In this document: one piece after another, positions 54,022 to 64,000 of the stretch
Layout: each line of letters opens with the position of its first letter
Position numbering within the stretch: position 1 is the stretch's first letter
Position numbers and translations under genes: made by a program
The notes under the pieces: model-generated
Told to the model about the DNA's origin: nothing
Database searches by the model: none
The model's input: only the letters and a program-made list of their open reading frames with translations
Origin: Leptobrachium leishanense
Taxonomy: Eukaryota > Chordata > Amphibia > Anura > Megophryidae
Direction of reading: 5' to 3'
Length of the DNA stretch: 64,000 nucleotides
Assembly: GCA_009667805.1 (NCBI GenBank)
Contig: CM019063.1
Coordinates: 411,780,626-411,844,625 of the forward strand

Positions 54022-56935
54022 AAAGTCCGACGAGCCCGGTTGGACCCACACGGGTCGTATAGGGGGAGTCGGTGCAGTCTCTGCGGCCCATAGTCCGTGG
54101 GCAAGAGGCGAGCCGCCAGGCTTCTCCAGTGGTGCTCGCGGCCGTGCCTGGCAGGTTGTAAGTCCTTCGGGGTACCCCCTCCAGAATAAGTGTCCCGTGG
54201 TTGGGGAGAGGTACCACCTGTGCCGTCTCCAGTGGTACCGTGCACCCGGGAAAAACGGGTGCCAAGTGCACGCGCCCCGAGTGTCCTGGTCAGCCGTTGG
54301 GGAAAACAGTGGCTGCATGGGGCCTCCGGGCCAAAGGGTTGTGGAGATGGGCAGAGGCCAGCGGCCCTCTCTCCCGTTGCCAGCTCTTCTGCTGGGAGGG
54401 GGCACAGGAACAACGTCCAGGGGGTCAGATGGGGTCAACGGCTGCGGGCTAAGCAGCTCGGGTAAATTCTGCTGTTCCTCAGGGCAGACGACGGAGAGTG
54501 GGCAGAGGCCAGATGCACTCTGCCCCGTTGCCAGCTCTTCTGCTGGGGAGGTGGGTACCGGAACAAAGTCCAGGGGGTTAGATGGGGTCAAGGGCTGCGG
54601 GATCAGCAGCGCGAGGGTATCCCCTTTCTGCTCCTCGGGGCAGAGGGTGGGAGATGGGCAGAGGCCAGCGGCACTCTGCCCCGTGGCCAGCTCTTCGGCT
54701 GGATGGCCAAGTACGGACACGGCAACCGGAGGAGCAAGTAGAGCCCAACCTGGCTGCTCTTCCCTGCAGCCGACGAAGGGGACAAATGGATGCAACAGCA
54801 GTTGCACGGGGTCATCCTCGCTCTGCCCCGCGGGGCAAGTTGGGAGAAACGGGCAGAGGCCAGCGGCGCTCTGCCCTGGCGTCAGCTCTTCCGCTGGGTG
54901 GGGATCTCCTTGCGGGAGGATGGTTTCTTTCCCCCCCGGGGCCATCAGCGGTTGCGCACAACCCAGCCCGGAGGGACCATCTGTCTGCTCCACCTGGCAG
55001 ACCGTGGGTGGTGGGCAGAGGCCAGCAGCGCTCTGCCCCGTGGCCAGCCCTACAGCTGGGGAGGGATCTCCTGGCTGGAGGATGGTTACTTCACCCCCCG
55101 GGGCAAACAATGGTTGCGCACAACCCATCCCGGGGGAACCATCTGTCTGCTCCACCTGGCAGACTGTCAGCAGGGGGCAGAGGCCAGCGACACTCTGCCC
55201 CGTGGCCAGCTCTTCCGCTGGTGGGCAATCTCCTTGTGGCGGGACGGTTTCTTCACCCCCCGGGGCAATCAATGGTTGCACGCAACCCATCCCGGGGGAA
55301 CCATCCGTCTGCTCCTCCTGGCAGACGTTGAATAGTGGGCAGAGGCCAGCGGCACTCTGCCCCGTAGCCAGCTCTTCCGCTGGTTGGAGATCTCCTTGGG
55401 GAAGGATGGTCTCTTCACCCCCCGGGGCAAACAATGGTTGCGCACAACCCATCCCGGGGGAACCATCCGTCTGCTCTTCCTGGCAGACATTGAGTAGTGG
55501 GCAGAGGCCAGCGGCACTCTGCCCCGTAGCCAGCTCTTCCGCTGGGCGGAGATCTCCTTGGGGAAGGATGGTCTCTTCACTCCCCGGGCAAACAATGGTT
55601 GCGCACAACCCATCCCGGGGAGACCATCCGTCTCCTCCCCCGCTGGACCCGTGGCCTCGGCCATCCTGTCCTCTTGCGGGGTGCAGGGGGTGACTTCCTC
55701 AGACGACCCCCCACGGGCACCCATGGGTCCACCTCGGCCTCCCATAGGTCCCAAACCTGGGGACTGTCGACTTCCTCCGCCGACCCGTCCCACCACGGGG
55801 AGCTCAGGCTCGACTGCGGAACGCCGTCCAACAGTCTTCGATAAGCCACCTCGAGCTCCCACTCTCGCTCGGCCAGGGACTCCAGCTCCTCAAACACTGA
55901 GTCCCTGCTGTCTGACGGGATCTCCAGTTCCCGTCCCTCCAGGATGTCTTCCATCCGCTCCTCGGTCTCCTCTCCAAACTCGGGGTCGGCGGCCATGCCC
56001 TCGTAGAGCAGCCCCGTACCTCCGTAGCGAGGCCCTGCCGTGGAACTGCCTCCAGTAGGGCGCACTGTCGGAGCGGCGGTTAGCCACCGGAGCGCGCGGT
56101 ACTCGGCGTCCAGTGCGATCTCCTGCTGCACCAGACTCCGGAGCTCGTCCTCCCACTCCTCTGGGGCCCGACCTTGCAGGAACGCTGCTCGCACATCGTA
56201 CTGCACTCGATGGACGACAGCGTCGGAGGAATGTACACACCCATGGCAGTCCCGCTCATGGTCCAGGGCCTCGTACCACAGCTCCTCTGTGGACCTCTGG
56301 TCCTGCTCCAGGCCCTCCTGCAGCTCTCTTGCCAACACGACCTTCATGTCGGCGTAGGTGCCAGCACAGGAGCACCGCTCCTCAACAGGGAATGGGGCGT
56401 CCTCAGATGCAGCTCCAGGCGGGCTGTGAGTCTTCATCCGAGGGTCGCGGGGTAAGTGACGTCCTCCGTACAGGCTCCAGGCGAGCTGAGAGTCCCGCAA
56501 GCGTAGTCACTGGGGTTTGCAGATTCCCCAGGTGAAGCTCCAGTCGAGCTGAGAGCCTCGACCCAGGGTTCCACAGGGTAGGGTTCGGGGTCAACATAAT
56601 CAGTCTCTGCTCCGCGGAGCTCTGCCAACCGCAACTGGTGCTGGCGTTCCTTCTCCTGCTCAACTTCCCGGTAGAACTCCCGAATCACTTGATATCTGGC
56701 CCCCTCCGCCGGGGCATCACCGAGCAGGGCAATCCGACGCCGCAACTCTCTGAGGCCAGCATCTTCCTCCACCTCCGCCTGGACAGGGCTGGAGACGGGC
56801 GTTCGCCACCTCGTCCTGATCCATCCTGGTCAGTTCCTTGATCAGGGTCTTCCTCTTTTTGTTACCCGGCGTTCCTCCCCGGTTCTCCAACATCCCACGC
56901 AGGGTGTCCCTGTCGTAGGGGTTGTACACCGCCAT
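54022..56935 (-). pseudogene. Gag-like/unknown protein with 54-aa repeats, frameshifted
   Basis: Starts at 56935 (MAVYNPYDRDTLRGMLENRG) with a stretch LRGMLENRGGTPGNKKRKTL that resembles a SAP DNA-binding motif. A frame change near 56800 leads to an acidic coiled-coil-like part (DAGLRELRRRIALLGD, REFYREVEQEKERQHQ). Another change near 56450 leads to DMKVVLARELQEGLEQDQRS and more Glu-rich helices (to about 55750). Then about eight 54-aa units follow, each with PAEELATGQSAAGLCP, CQEEQTDGSPGMGC and APGGEETILPQGD (55610-54390). No catalytic motif. It may act as a Gag-like packaging protein; this is a guess. Confidence 0.6.
54340..55610 (-). repeat. 162-bp coding minisatellite
   Basis: GCAGAGGCCAGCGGCACTCT recurs every 162 bp (for example 55502 and 55340), giving 54-aa units. 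The left copies diverge. The period is a multiple of three, which keeps the frame open and suggests past selection on the protein. Confidence 0.85.
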
Positions 56936-56986
56936 GGCGTAAGTCTCCTAGGGGTCTGCAGAGAGCGATCCCACCGCTGCCACCAG

Positions 56987-58047
56987 TATGACGGAATGGA
57001 GTATCCGCCTGCGGTCCGGCTCTATCTGACCCCCTCGTTGGTGTTGCCAAGCCCGACTACCGAGTGGCACGGCACCCGGCGCGCGTCTCGAGCGGCTTGG
57101 GTAGAAGCCTACGTGGCGGTGTAGATCTGGAGAGTAGATGGGGCACCCACGCTGGAAATCCGCCCGACTACCGAGTGGCACGGCACTCGGCGTCTCGAGC
57201 AGCGGATCTACTGACCATTGAAAGGCTGGAGACGGTCTGCGTGGCGAACCGCGGTTCAGTAGAGTCTCCTTGACGATGCTGGCACGGCGCTGAGTCGAGG
57301 TCCCAATTCTGGGTGGTTGCGGTATCCCAAAATAGGTGGCGCAACGGCGCGGCGAATCGAGGTTCTGCCGCAAAGTTAGAGGGACCCGTTCCTGGGTGGT
57401 GGTGATATGTAGCCGACGTGAAATGAAAACACCAGGCAGAGCTGTATGTTTCAAACACTCAGATGAACTGAATCCTTTAATGACAACGCCACTATTTATG
57501 CTGAAGTATAGCAGTCATAATTTGCATACCCATACTAATTAGGAGCCTACCCATACAATGAGGTATGGCAGTTATTTACAATCAACATTCTTCACATTCT
57601 CTTAGCCTTCAGTCCACATAACATTTCTACATCTATTGTTCCAGCACATCAGATTAAACACACACTATCAGAGATCCCTTAAATTAAACATGTACTTAGA
57701 TAATGGGGAAAATCCCTGACGCATAATTTACACAACAGCAAAGCTTGTTTACTGTATATACAAAGACACATTTACCTACAGGAATATAGTATTTTAAAAC
57801 CAAAGCTATGTCATTTCCCTAAACTAAATTAAACTAAAACCAAACGATGTAAAGTATATTTAAAATCACACAGGGTACATCTTATTACAGCACATCAAGT
57901 AAAACCACATCTAGCAAGGAAAATAAACTGTTCATACATTGAAACGCACACTGCAAACGTTCAAAGGAACACAAGGTCCTTTTAAAAATGTCTTGGGTTT
58001 GAGTCCTGGGTCTCGCTGCGCAGAGCCCCTATGTCCCTTCCGTGACA
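56987..58047 (-). repeat. 5' LTR (minus-strand element)
   Basis: On the minus strand starts TGTCACGGAAGGGAC and ends CCATTCCGTCATA. It is followed by CTGGTGGCAGCGGTGGGATC, which begins with TGG near the LTR edge as a primer-binding site would; I could not assign the tRNA. Confidence 0.88.
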
Positions 58048-58586
58048 GCAATATATCCATATGTGAGCTGAGGCGCAATATATCCATATGTGAGCTGGGG
58101 CAATATATATCCATGGGTGAGCTGCTGGGGGCAATATATATCCAGAGCTGCTGGGGGCAATATATATCCATGTGTGCTTTCACTGCCTTCGAACAGGCAA
58201 CGTACTTGCTGGCAGTTGGCAAAAAGTTGTGTGAGCATATGAGAGAGCTCCACAGCAATAAACCTCACAGTAATGTGCGCTGTGTGTATGAGCATTCAGT
58301 GTTATATGGGAGTACTGATTTAGGAGTAAGAGTGGTAAAAAAAAAAAATCTGAAAAACTCGGGGGGGGGGGTGACACCATAAATTACCGCACCGGGTGAC
58401 ACCGACCCTAGTGACGCCACTGCTTGAACAGGCACTGAACAGGCACCGAATGTGCAGGCAATTCGCCAGGATTCGGTGAATTGCCTGCTCTCTGGATAGC
58501 CGAATGGCCAGGAAAGGTAACCGAACGCTGATTTTCAGCGTTCGGTTACCTTTCTCCAGCCATTCAGATCTCTTTGGATAACCCTG

Positions 58587-58833
58587 TATGTTGCGGAGGA
58601 GGGAGTTCCATAAAAAGGGGGTAGCTCGGGAGAAGTCCTGAAGGCGAGAGTTGGGGGTGCGGGTAGGGGGAGACGATAACATCAGATGATTGGCAGAGTG
58701 AAGTAGATGGGATATACCTGCTAATAAGGGAGGAGATGTAGGCAGGGGCGCCGTTATGAAGAACTTTGTATGTGAGCTCCAATATTTTGAATTGGATTCT
58801 AAAGGAAACAGGAAGCCAGTGTAGAGATTGACA
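58587..58833 (-). pseudogene. L2/CR1-type LINE ORF2, C-terminal part (upstream half of the split)
   Basis: Reads HWLPVSFRIQFKILELTYK, then VLHNGAPAYISSLISRYIPS and TPFLWNSLLRN, the region just after RT in L2/CR1 LINEs. The next codons are at 50847 beyond the nest. The LINE is 5' truncated near 58833. Confidence 0.8.
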
Positions 58834-59836
58834 AAGATTGTGTGCTGCTCCTCCTCTTCAGCTCAGGTACACCCAAACTCAAAAGTCCCTGAAGCTTTTC
58901 TGTGCAATTTGCATTCTTACTCAAGTTGCATGGCGTATGAGCCGCAAATTGCGCACCGCTATGGGACTTGTTAACTTGCATACTAAAGTTCTGCAGCGCC
59001 TGCACAGAACTATGGATTGGAGTGGCACATACATATCTAAGACCGCTCACTACAGTGGGTGGTCTCAGAGAGCGTGATGTTTGCCCAATCCCTGCATGCT
59101 GACATCACTAGTGACTGATCTGGTGACTGGCAGCCGGGAAATTAAAAAAATCCTCATTGCTGGTGACACTGGGTGGAGTGGAGGAAACTCCTTCACTTTG
59201 CCCTGTGATTTCACCAGAAAGGGGGAGCTGGTAGGAGGGATGGGAGCACTCCACACATCCATTCCTGACCACATTACTCATCCGGACCACTTTATGGTTT
59301 TAAAGTGTTCCTTTAAACTCTTTAAAAAAAATGAAAAGACTACTAAGTGGGCAGTTTCAACCTTCAATTTGATTATAGTTCTTGGTCTAAGTAAATCACC
59401 CTTTATTGTACTTTTTTGCCACTGGTCCCGAAGACTCAGAAATCATTAGTATTTAAAAACAATTGCACACAAAGTCCTGACTGCTTGATAGATTTTGATT
59501 TGTAACATTTACACCAGCATCTGCCCTCTTGAACCTTCACTTGGGAAAGCTGCTAAATGCCTGGAAAGCAAAAGGAAAGCTGATTTTTTTCTTTCCACAT
59601 TTCAGTATCATTGGTTAATAAGAAGTCAGATTAGCCACGCGGCTTACATATTGTCATTGGATGAACTCCATGGACGGGATGTACTGGGCAAAAAAAAAAA
59701 AAAAGATTTAAATGTTATCTATAACTTTAGCATATCTTTCCAGCGATTCAATGGAAGTAGCTGAAGCGACACACTGAATTCCTGGCAGCAATTTTACAAT
59801 TATAAAACACCAACATAGTCCGCAGCACTGTACACT
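58834..59836. other. No recognised gene
   Basis: Open frames up to 122 codons but no domain, codon bias or splice context I can support. Poly-A run near 59691. Confidence 0.3.
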
Positions 59837-60057
59837 AGGGGCCATATTACATACTTGGTGCTAACTTAACCAGAGCTGTTGTAAACTTAAAACCTCCATA
59901 GGCTATAATTTTTTTTTTTTGTGAAAGGATTTTACCAGGAAGGATACATTGAGATTTCTCTCGTTTTCAAGTATGTCCTGGGTGGCGAGTATGTAATGGC
60001 TCTGGGAAGTTTACAACAGCTCTGGTTAAGTTAGCACCAACTATGTAATATGGCCCT
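59837..60057. mobile_element. Palindromic MITE with a SINE tail inserted
   Basis: AGGGGCCATATTACATA and TATGTAATATGGCCCT ends, then TGCTAACTTAACCAGAGCTG with its inverse. Between the arms (59908-59995) is the 3' part of the SINE family. Confidence 0.6.
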
Positions 60058-60316
60058 GGGTAGGACAAAATTAACAAACAAGTCTGACACACGGAAGACG
60101 ACAGGAAAAGAGGACAAAGAAAAGAAAAATACAACAATAGCAGGCAAAGTTCCTGCAAACATAGCTGAATAACAGAACTAGCGTTATTCTTTCATAAAAT
60201 GAGTATACTACTGTTATTCCCCATTTACTGTTATTTCGCGAGTGCTTAAAACAACAATGCATAAGTTAGTGATTTTAAAATAGTGGTCATCAATAAATGT
60301 TTATAGAAACAAAAAG
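60058..60316. other. No recognised feature
   Basis: Short intergenic stretch without support for a gene. Confidence 0.3.
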
Positions 60317-60908
60317 GGGTTATTCAGAAGACATCAAAATTTCGGTGCTTCGCTTTGGTGAATTCACTATTCACCCCAGGGTCACTGAAATGCGTCAAAG
60401 ATGGAGTCGTGAGTGACTACCAAACTGCAGAAAAATCTGAACTTTGCTGTTCTTATAAAAAGGTATTTAATCGAAAAAAAATGTCGATTAAAAGAAATTA
60501 AAAAGTCTGTTACAGAATTTTAAGAAAATGTCTTTTAAAAAATTAGGAATCAAAAATGTTGTCTAAAAAAATTCAAAAAGTTGTTCTAAACAATAAATAA
60601 AAGGCTTTTGCTGAAAATGAAAAGAATAAACGATAATATTGTTTTACATTAAATCCTATGGGATTTGCCTGTTTAAACCTGTTGAACTGACCCACCGAAG
60701 GGCATTTCACTGACATTTCGGTGCTGTTCTGCGTCTCTTAGTAATTAAGTATTACTTTTTTATGGGACAATCACCGGTCTGCTGCGTATATTGCTGTCAA
60801 TGGCAGTATTCCACGAATTGCCAGCTTAATGAATAGATGAACTGCGATGAAATTTCCTGTATGGTACAATTTGGTGGCAAATTTGTTCCTTTCTCAATAA
60901 CCCCTAAT
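60317..60908. mobile_element. MITE with GGGGTTATTCA ends
   Basis: GGGGTTATTCAGAAGACATC at the left and CTTTCTCAATAACCCC at the right, with TTTCGGTGC-type words inside as in 2975-3927. No ORF. Confidence 0.5.
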
Positions 60909-61066
60909 GGTAAAAACGCTAGACAACTTTGACTGCAACATTTGTGGAAAGTGGAAACTATGCTGAACACCATGCACAAAAACGAGGGTTTAAATCGCAA
61001 AGAATGCTATGCTAAGAACTATACCAGACAACTTCAGCAGGAACTATGGCGAAAATTACACTGTAA

Positions 61067-61476
61067 GGCTGGGGTCAAACAAACGCATTTTGAACGTGAG
61101 TTTAGGTGCACTTAATCATGGCCGTAGTAGCAGCAAATGACGGGCAATATACGAAGTACGGCCACACGAAAGTTCGGCCGCGCAACGCAAGTGGAAAACA
61201 AATGGAATTTTTCGAAAACGTAGAACCGCTAGTACTGACGCACAGAAGAGTGCGCTGCGTCGGCATAGCGGCATGTGTGCGTGATTAGGAGATGTCAGAC
61301 GCTGCACATGTCCGGCCAACATCACGTCCATTTGTTATTAATAGCTCCGTCAAAAATCACGCATGAAAATGTGCAACGTATGACCGCTTTCGTGTCTTCC
61401 GTGAAAAAATACGTCAATGCGTTCGGATGCACTTTTTTACGGACGATGCGAAAAATGCGTTCGTTTGACCCTAGCC
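61067..61476. mobile_element. Harbinger-like MITE (GGCTAGGGTCAGAC family)
   Basis: GGCTGGGGTCAAACAAACGC and GCGTTCGTTTGACCCTAGCC ends, TAA on both sides (61064-61066 and 61477-61479). Confidence 0.75.
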
Positions 61477-61479
61477 TAA

Positions 61480-61943
61480 GACTGTGGCAGTTGTGCAGAG
61501 AATTCACCGTATTTCGTCCACCACTGGTCTTTAATTAATTAGTGAATTTCATCTCTAGTCCTTTGATGGAGTGGCTGTGAAATCAGGATAACAGAAGTTG
61601 ATGCTGGTTTATTGCGCTTTATCAGTATGTTTGTAAACACACGGCATTCCCCGTGGAAGTTGGGTATCCTCGGTGTTTGTGAAAAAGAAAGTCAGAGTTT
61701 GCAAGAAAATTATAACACGAATTATTCATAACAAATATCACTGTTTTTTATTATTCATGTAAACAAAATAATGAAAGCACATATAAACTCAATACAATTT
61801 TTTTTCAGATTAACAGGTTAAGAAACCATAGAGCCCAGAACAGACAAGAACTAGGGGAAGCAGTTGCTTTACCATGAAAGGGAGACAGGAACCAATAGAG
61901 AGATATGGGCCAGGACATGGTCTAATATGAAGGCACAAAGACG
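61480..61943. other. No recognised feature
   Basis: AT-rich sequence without supported features. Confidence 0.3.
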
Positions 61944-62070
61944 GCGTCAGCAACCTTGGACCAATGGATGTTTTGAAACTACATTTCCCATGAGTCTCCT
62001 GCCGCCAACCTAACGAGTAGCTGAGCAGCTTAGTCTCAAAACATGGAGGGCCAAGGTTGCTGACCCCCCT
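61944..62070. mobile_element. hAT-like MITE with CTACATTTCCCATGA motif
   Basis: GTCAGCAACCTTGGAC and CAAGGTTGCTGACCCC inverted ends, inner GATGTTTTGAAACTACATTTC and TCTCAAAACATGGAG. Related to 48759-48894. Confidence 0.55.
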
Positions 62071-62429
62071 CCCCCTGTAAAAGATACAGAAGGCCCTTAA
62101 AAGCAGCCAGATGCACTGACCAGATGTTAAGAGAATGGGTGAAATGGGAAGCAGGCTTCAGGGCTGACTTTGGGGCCTGAGAAAAAGATGGTGAACATTA
62201 GAAACCAAAAGAAAAAAGGCGGTGGGAACGCCCATGGTGTATAGAGGGAAAGTCCCTTATACTGCAGAGCATCTCCAGCTTGTATCCTCCCCACCAGGCA
62301 CCATGGAGTATGAAGTGATCATGACGGAGCAGCATTTGGTAAATAAGGCTCAGCCTGAGCAGTTTACAGTCTTTCCGTCCCATCATTCCCTGCGCAAAGA
62401 ACATGCCTTCCCTGAGCCTTGACTGCATG
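62071..62429. other. Upstream flank of the candidate promoter
   Basis: No bounded element. 62376-62430 leads into the CpG-rich block. A 123-codon minus-strand frame here has no recognised domain. Confidence 0.3.
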
Positions 62430-62690
62430 ATCACGTGACGGGTCGCCTCCAGTGACGTGCTGGTGGTTGCTACGGACGGTGGTTGCACCGTTGCTAGGGA
62501 TCGGCTGCGGCGCGCAGTCATGACTTTAACACACCGGCGCCGGTTAGAGTCGAGGGTAAGTGGCGTCACTTGTTGCTTAGCATTCGGTGCAGCGCTTTGT
62601 CCCCGTTATAACGACAGCCTTTTGTGACGGACAGTAATCTCGGATTACTCCCGTAATCCCCATAATAAACGCGCATCACGCTGTGCAGTA
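62430..62690 (+). promoter_or_regulatory. CpG-rich candidate promoter
   Basis: A CpG-dense block in otherwise CpG-poor unique DNA, with GATCACGTGACG (E-box, USF/TFE-like), AGTGACGTGC (CRE-like) and two GTTGCTA half-sites (GTTGCTACGG, GTTGCTAGGG) of the kind bound by RFX factors. It contains no repeat termini. A short ATG exon with a donor site follows within it. Binding is inferred from words only; direction (+) is inferred from that exon. Confidence 0.4.
62520..62555 (+). CDS. Possible first coding exon (12 codons) of a host gene
   Basis: ATG at 62520 opens MTLTHRRRLESR up to AGG, directly followed by GTAAGT (62556-62561), a consensus splice donor. No downstream exon could be identified, and any continuation may lie outside the window. 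Speculative. Confidence 0.2.
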
Positions 62691-63129
62691 ATTGCCATCA
62701 TGGTAGGGCCCTGCTCCCCCAGTGACTACCTTCACTCAGGGTGATAAAGCTGCATTACTAAATTCCATTAGCTTTCCCAAATACTCCACGTCACTGTGGG
62801 GTGTGAATATAATTCCATGCATATCATGCAAATGTTGGGATGGGAGAGGATCCTTTAGGGTTAGGAGTTAAGGGTTAGGGTTAAAAACATTAGTGTAAAA
62901 TATCTTGGATGTGGCTGGGGATTTATTGGAGAGCATGCATCACATGTACTCCGTAAACCTATACTCCCTGCTCCTAAAACACCCTGACGCAGGGATCTTA
63001 AACTCTATACCCTGCCCCAGATGCTTCTGAACTCCCATGATTCTCTGGCCATATGGTAATCAACATGGAGGCGGGACAGAGTTTGACCTCTCTGGGCTAG
63101 AGTTTTGCCTTTTTTTTAATGTGGCCTTC
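62691..63129. other. No recognised feature
   Basis: Possible intron sequence if the exon at 62520 is real. No bounded repeat seen. Confidence 0.3.
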
Positions 63130-63760
63130 TTATAAGTGATGCATGTAACTGGGCGGGTATGGCCTCACCCAACCCTGATTTTATATATAGGAATGTTGCA
63201 TAATTGTTGCCGTCAAAGAGTCAATTCTTTTCCTTGTCCCATTCGGACACCTAGAGAGCACGTCCGATCTAGACAACTCCGGTCAGCGGGCGATCTCCAC
63301 CTGTCCTCTATACCTGCACTGCCAACTCTCGCTTCCAAGACTTTGCAAGGGCAGCTCCGGTCCTGTGGAATGATTTGCCTAGCCCTATCAAACTCTCCCC
63401 TAATCTTCAGTCCTTTTAAGAAATCCTTCAAAACGAATCTCTTCAGATTAGCATACCACATCACTGATGCTACTCACCCCTCTGCTCACCTACTCGCTCA
63501 TGATTGAAGCTGCTTCTATGGCCCCACCGTTCCCAAACCACTGGCACTAGTGATCCTGACATCCAGTAAATCTCCCCTTGACTTCCTCAAATCCAATCTC
63601 TCAAGTTTCGACGTTAAGCTCCTATGAGCAGGGCCCTCTACACCTCTTGTTTCCATCCGATGTCCGTTTATCTGTAATTCTCTCCCTTTGGTTATTGTAA
63701 AGCGCTGCAGACACTGTTGGTGCTGTATAAATGATGATAATAATTATGTAAACGGTTACA
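63130..63760 (+). pseudogene. L2-type LINE, 3' end
   Basis: Broken frames give LRSAGDLHLSSIPALP, SPFKKSFKTNLFRLAYHI and upstream REHVRSRQ, the C-terminus of an L2-like ORF2. The 3' tail has GTTAAGCTCCTATGAGCAGGG and AAAGCGCTGCAGACACTG, ending GCTGTATAAATGATGATAAT. Confidence 0.75.
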
Positions 63761-63814
63761 ATCATCCCACAAAAAACAGATTTTCTTAACCACTTATGGA
63801 CATTCTTCCAACTT

Positions 63815-64000
63815 TTTTTTTTTTGGAGAAAGTATTTTACCAGGAAGGATACATTAAAATTTGTCTTCTTTTCAAGTATGTCCTGGGTGGCGAGTATGTA
63901 CCGTTAGGTGTCTTGCCCAAGGACACTTACTGGAGAGGTTGCTCGCTGGGATCAAACCCATGACTCCACAGGCTCTCTCCATGAGAGCAGTGATATTACC
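63815..64000 (-). mobile_element. tRNA-derived SINE, cut by the window edge
   Basis: Same family as 2325-2530. The minus strand has a B-box-like GGGTTTGATCCC, CCTTGGGCAAGACACCTAAC and ACATACTCGCCACCCAGGAC. The extreme 5' end lies outside the window. Confidence 0.7.

Larger units (their letters stand above)
52951..58047 (-). mobile_element. Non-autonomous LTR retrotransposon, 5.1 kb
   Basis: LTRs of 1056 bp (52951-54006) and 1061 bp (56987-58047) enclose about 3 kb. The target duplication GCAAT (52946-52950 and 58048-58052) is exact and falls in the minisatellite. On the minus strand LTRs start TGTCACGGAAGG; the 3' LTR is preceded by a polypurine tract. LTRs differ by one substitution and two small indels, so insertion is recent. 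No protease, RT or integrase motif is present, so it must depend on another element. Confidence 0.9.
51593..58422. mobile_element. hAT-type MITE carrying the passenger module and an LTR element
   Basis: CAGTGGCGTCGTAACG at the left and TAGTGACGCCACTG at the right. The exact 8-bp duplication CTTGAACA (51585-51592 and 58423-58430) shows hAT-type insertion. Inside: GGTGACAC arms, a GC-rich palindrome (51695-51880) with CGCCGCCGCGT, GCGAGCGTCCG and GGTCACGTGG, the minisatellite 51905-52945 and its stub at 58053-58165, separated by an LTR element. Confidence 0.88.
50848..58586. mobile_element. MITE (CAGGGTAATTCAAAGAG), host of nested elements
   Basis: Left end CAGGGTAATTCAAAGAG and right end CTTTGGATAACCCTG, with TAT on both sides. 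Its own sequence is 50848-51584 and 58431-58586 (about 0.9 kb) with CCGAATGG and CCATTCAG-type arms. Removing it joins the L2 ORF in frame, confirming the borders. It belongs to the termini class of 19279-19462. Confidence 0.8.

Noticed and set aside
54197..55693. 498-codon plus-strand frame with ASSSAG and GQRPAALCPV repeats
   Set aside because: Antisense shadow of the 162-bp coding repeat. The element's orientation (polypurine tract, LTR start, N-terminal SAP-like part) favours the minus strand.

Overview
The window looks like vertebrate nuclear DNA, most probably from a frog or another amphibian. It has no operons, no bacterial-type genes and no compact gene order. Almost everything recognisable is a transposable element or satellite. 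The mix is L1-type and L2/CR1-type LINEs, a Neptune-like Penelope element, a Ty3/gypsy chromovirus, other LTR elements, a Tc1-type transposon, and many short palindromic elements of hAT-, Harbinger- and piggyBac-like type. The species call is inference from repertoire. No complete host protein-coding gene is visible. The best host signal is a CpG-rich stretch near 62430-62690 that could be a promoter with a short first exon.

Layout. 1-2215: L1-type element on the minus strand (ORF1 intact, ORF2 cut by the window edge). 2325-5252: SINE and nested MITEs. 5600-7360: decayed second L1-type ORF1. 8475-9442: hAT-like MITE carrying a minisatellite. 9997-12284: a palindromic MITE, then a complete Tc1-type transposon whose transposase has one frameshift. 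13294-14155: solo LTR with 5-bp target duplication. 14741-18506: TTAA-flanked MITEs, some nested, and a 50-bp minisatellite. 18510-20860: Penelope-tail-like fragments and small MITEs. 21001-27640: a Penelope-like element with an inverted partial copy, a direct partial copy, a coding body (RT plus GIY-YIG) and a further 3' copy, each 3' end carrying a hammerhead-ribozyme-like motif. 28950-29640: L2-type reverse transcriptase relic. 31288-32772: palindrome chain plus minisatellite. 34260-35367: relic of a cysteine-rich protein, split by a hAT MITE. 37079-37821: MITE in MITE. 38945-39650: 25-bp minisatellite. 40717-46259: complete, very young chromovirus. 46781-48044: MITE with a 200-bp palindrome and minisatellite. 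49200-50345: hAT-like element with another minisatellite. 50520-58833: a four-layer nest (L2 LINE, then MITE, then hAT MITE with minisatellite, then LTR element). 59837-64000: small MITEs, the candidate promoter, an L2 tail and a SINE.

Two things stand out. First, one passenger module (a GC-rich palindrome containing CACGTG followed by an ATCCATGAGCTGGGG-type minisatellite) sits inside at least three, probably four, elements whose terminal inverted repeats are unrelated. Second, the Penelope element keeps its inverted/tandem architecture, its ribozyme-like motifs, and a stop codon shared by all copies within the GIY-YIG domain. Many boundaries were fixed by reading target-site duplications, and several insertions were confirmed by an uninterrupted sister copy or a restored reading frame.
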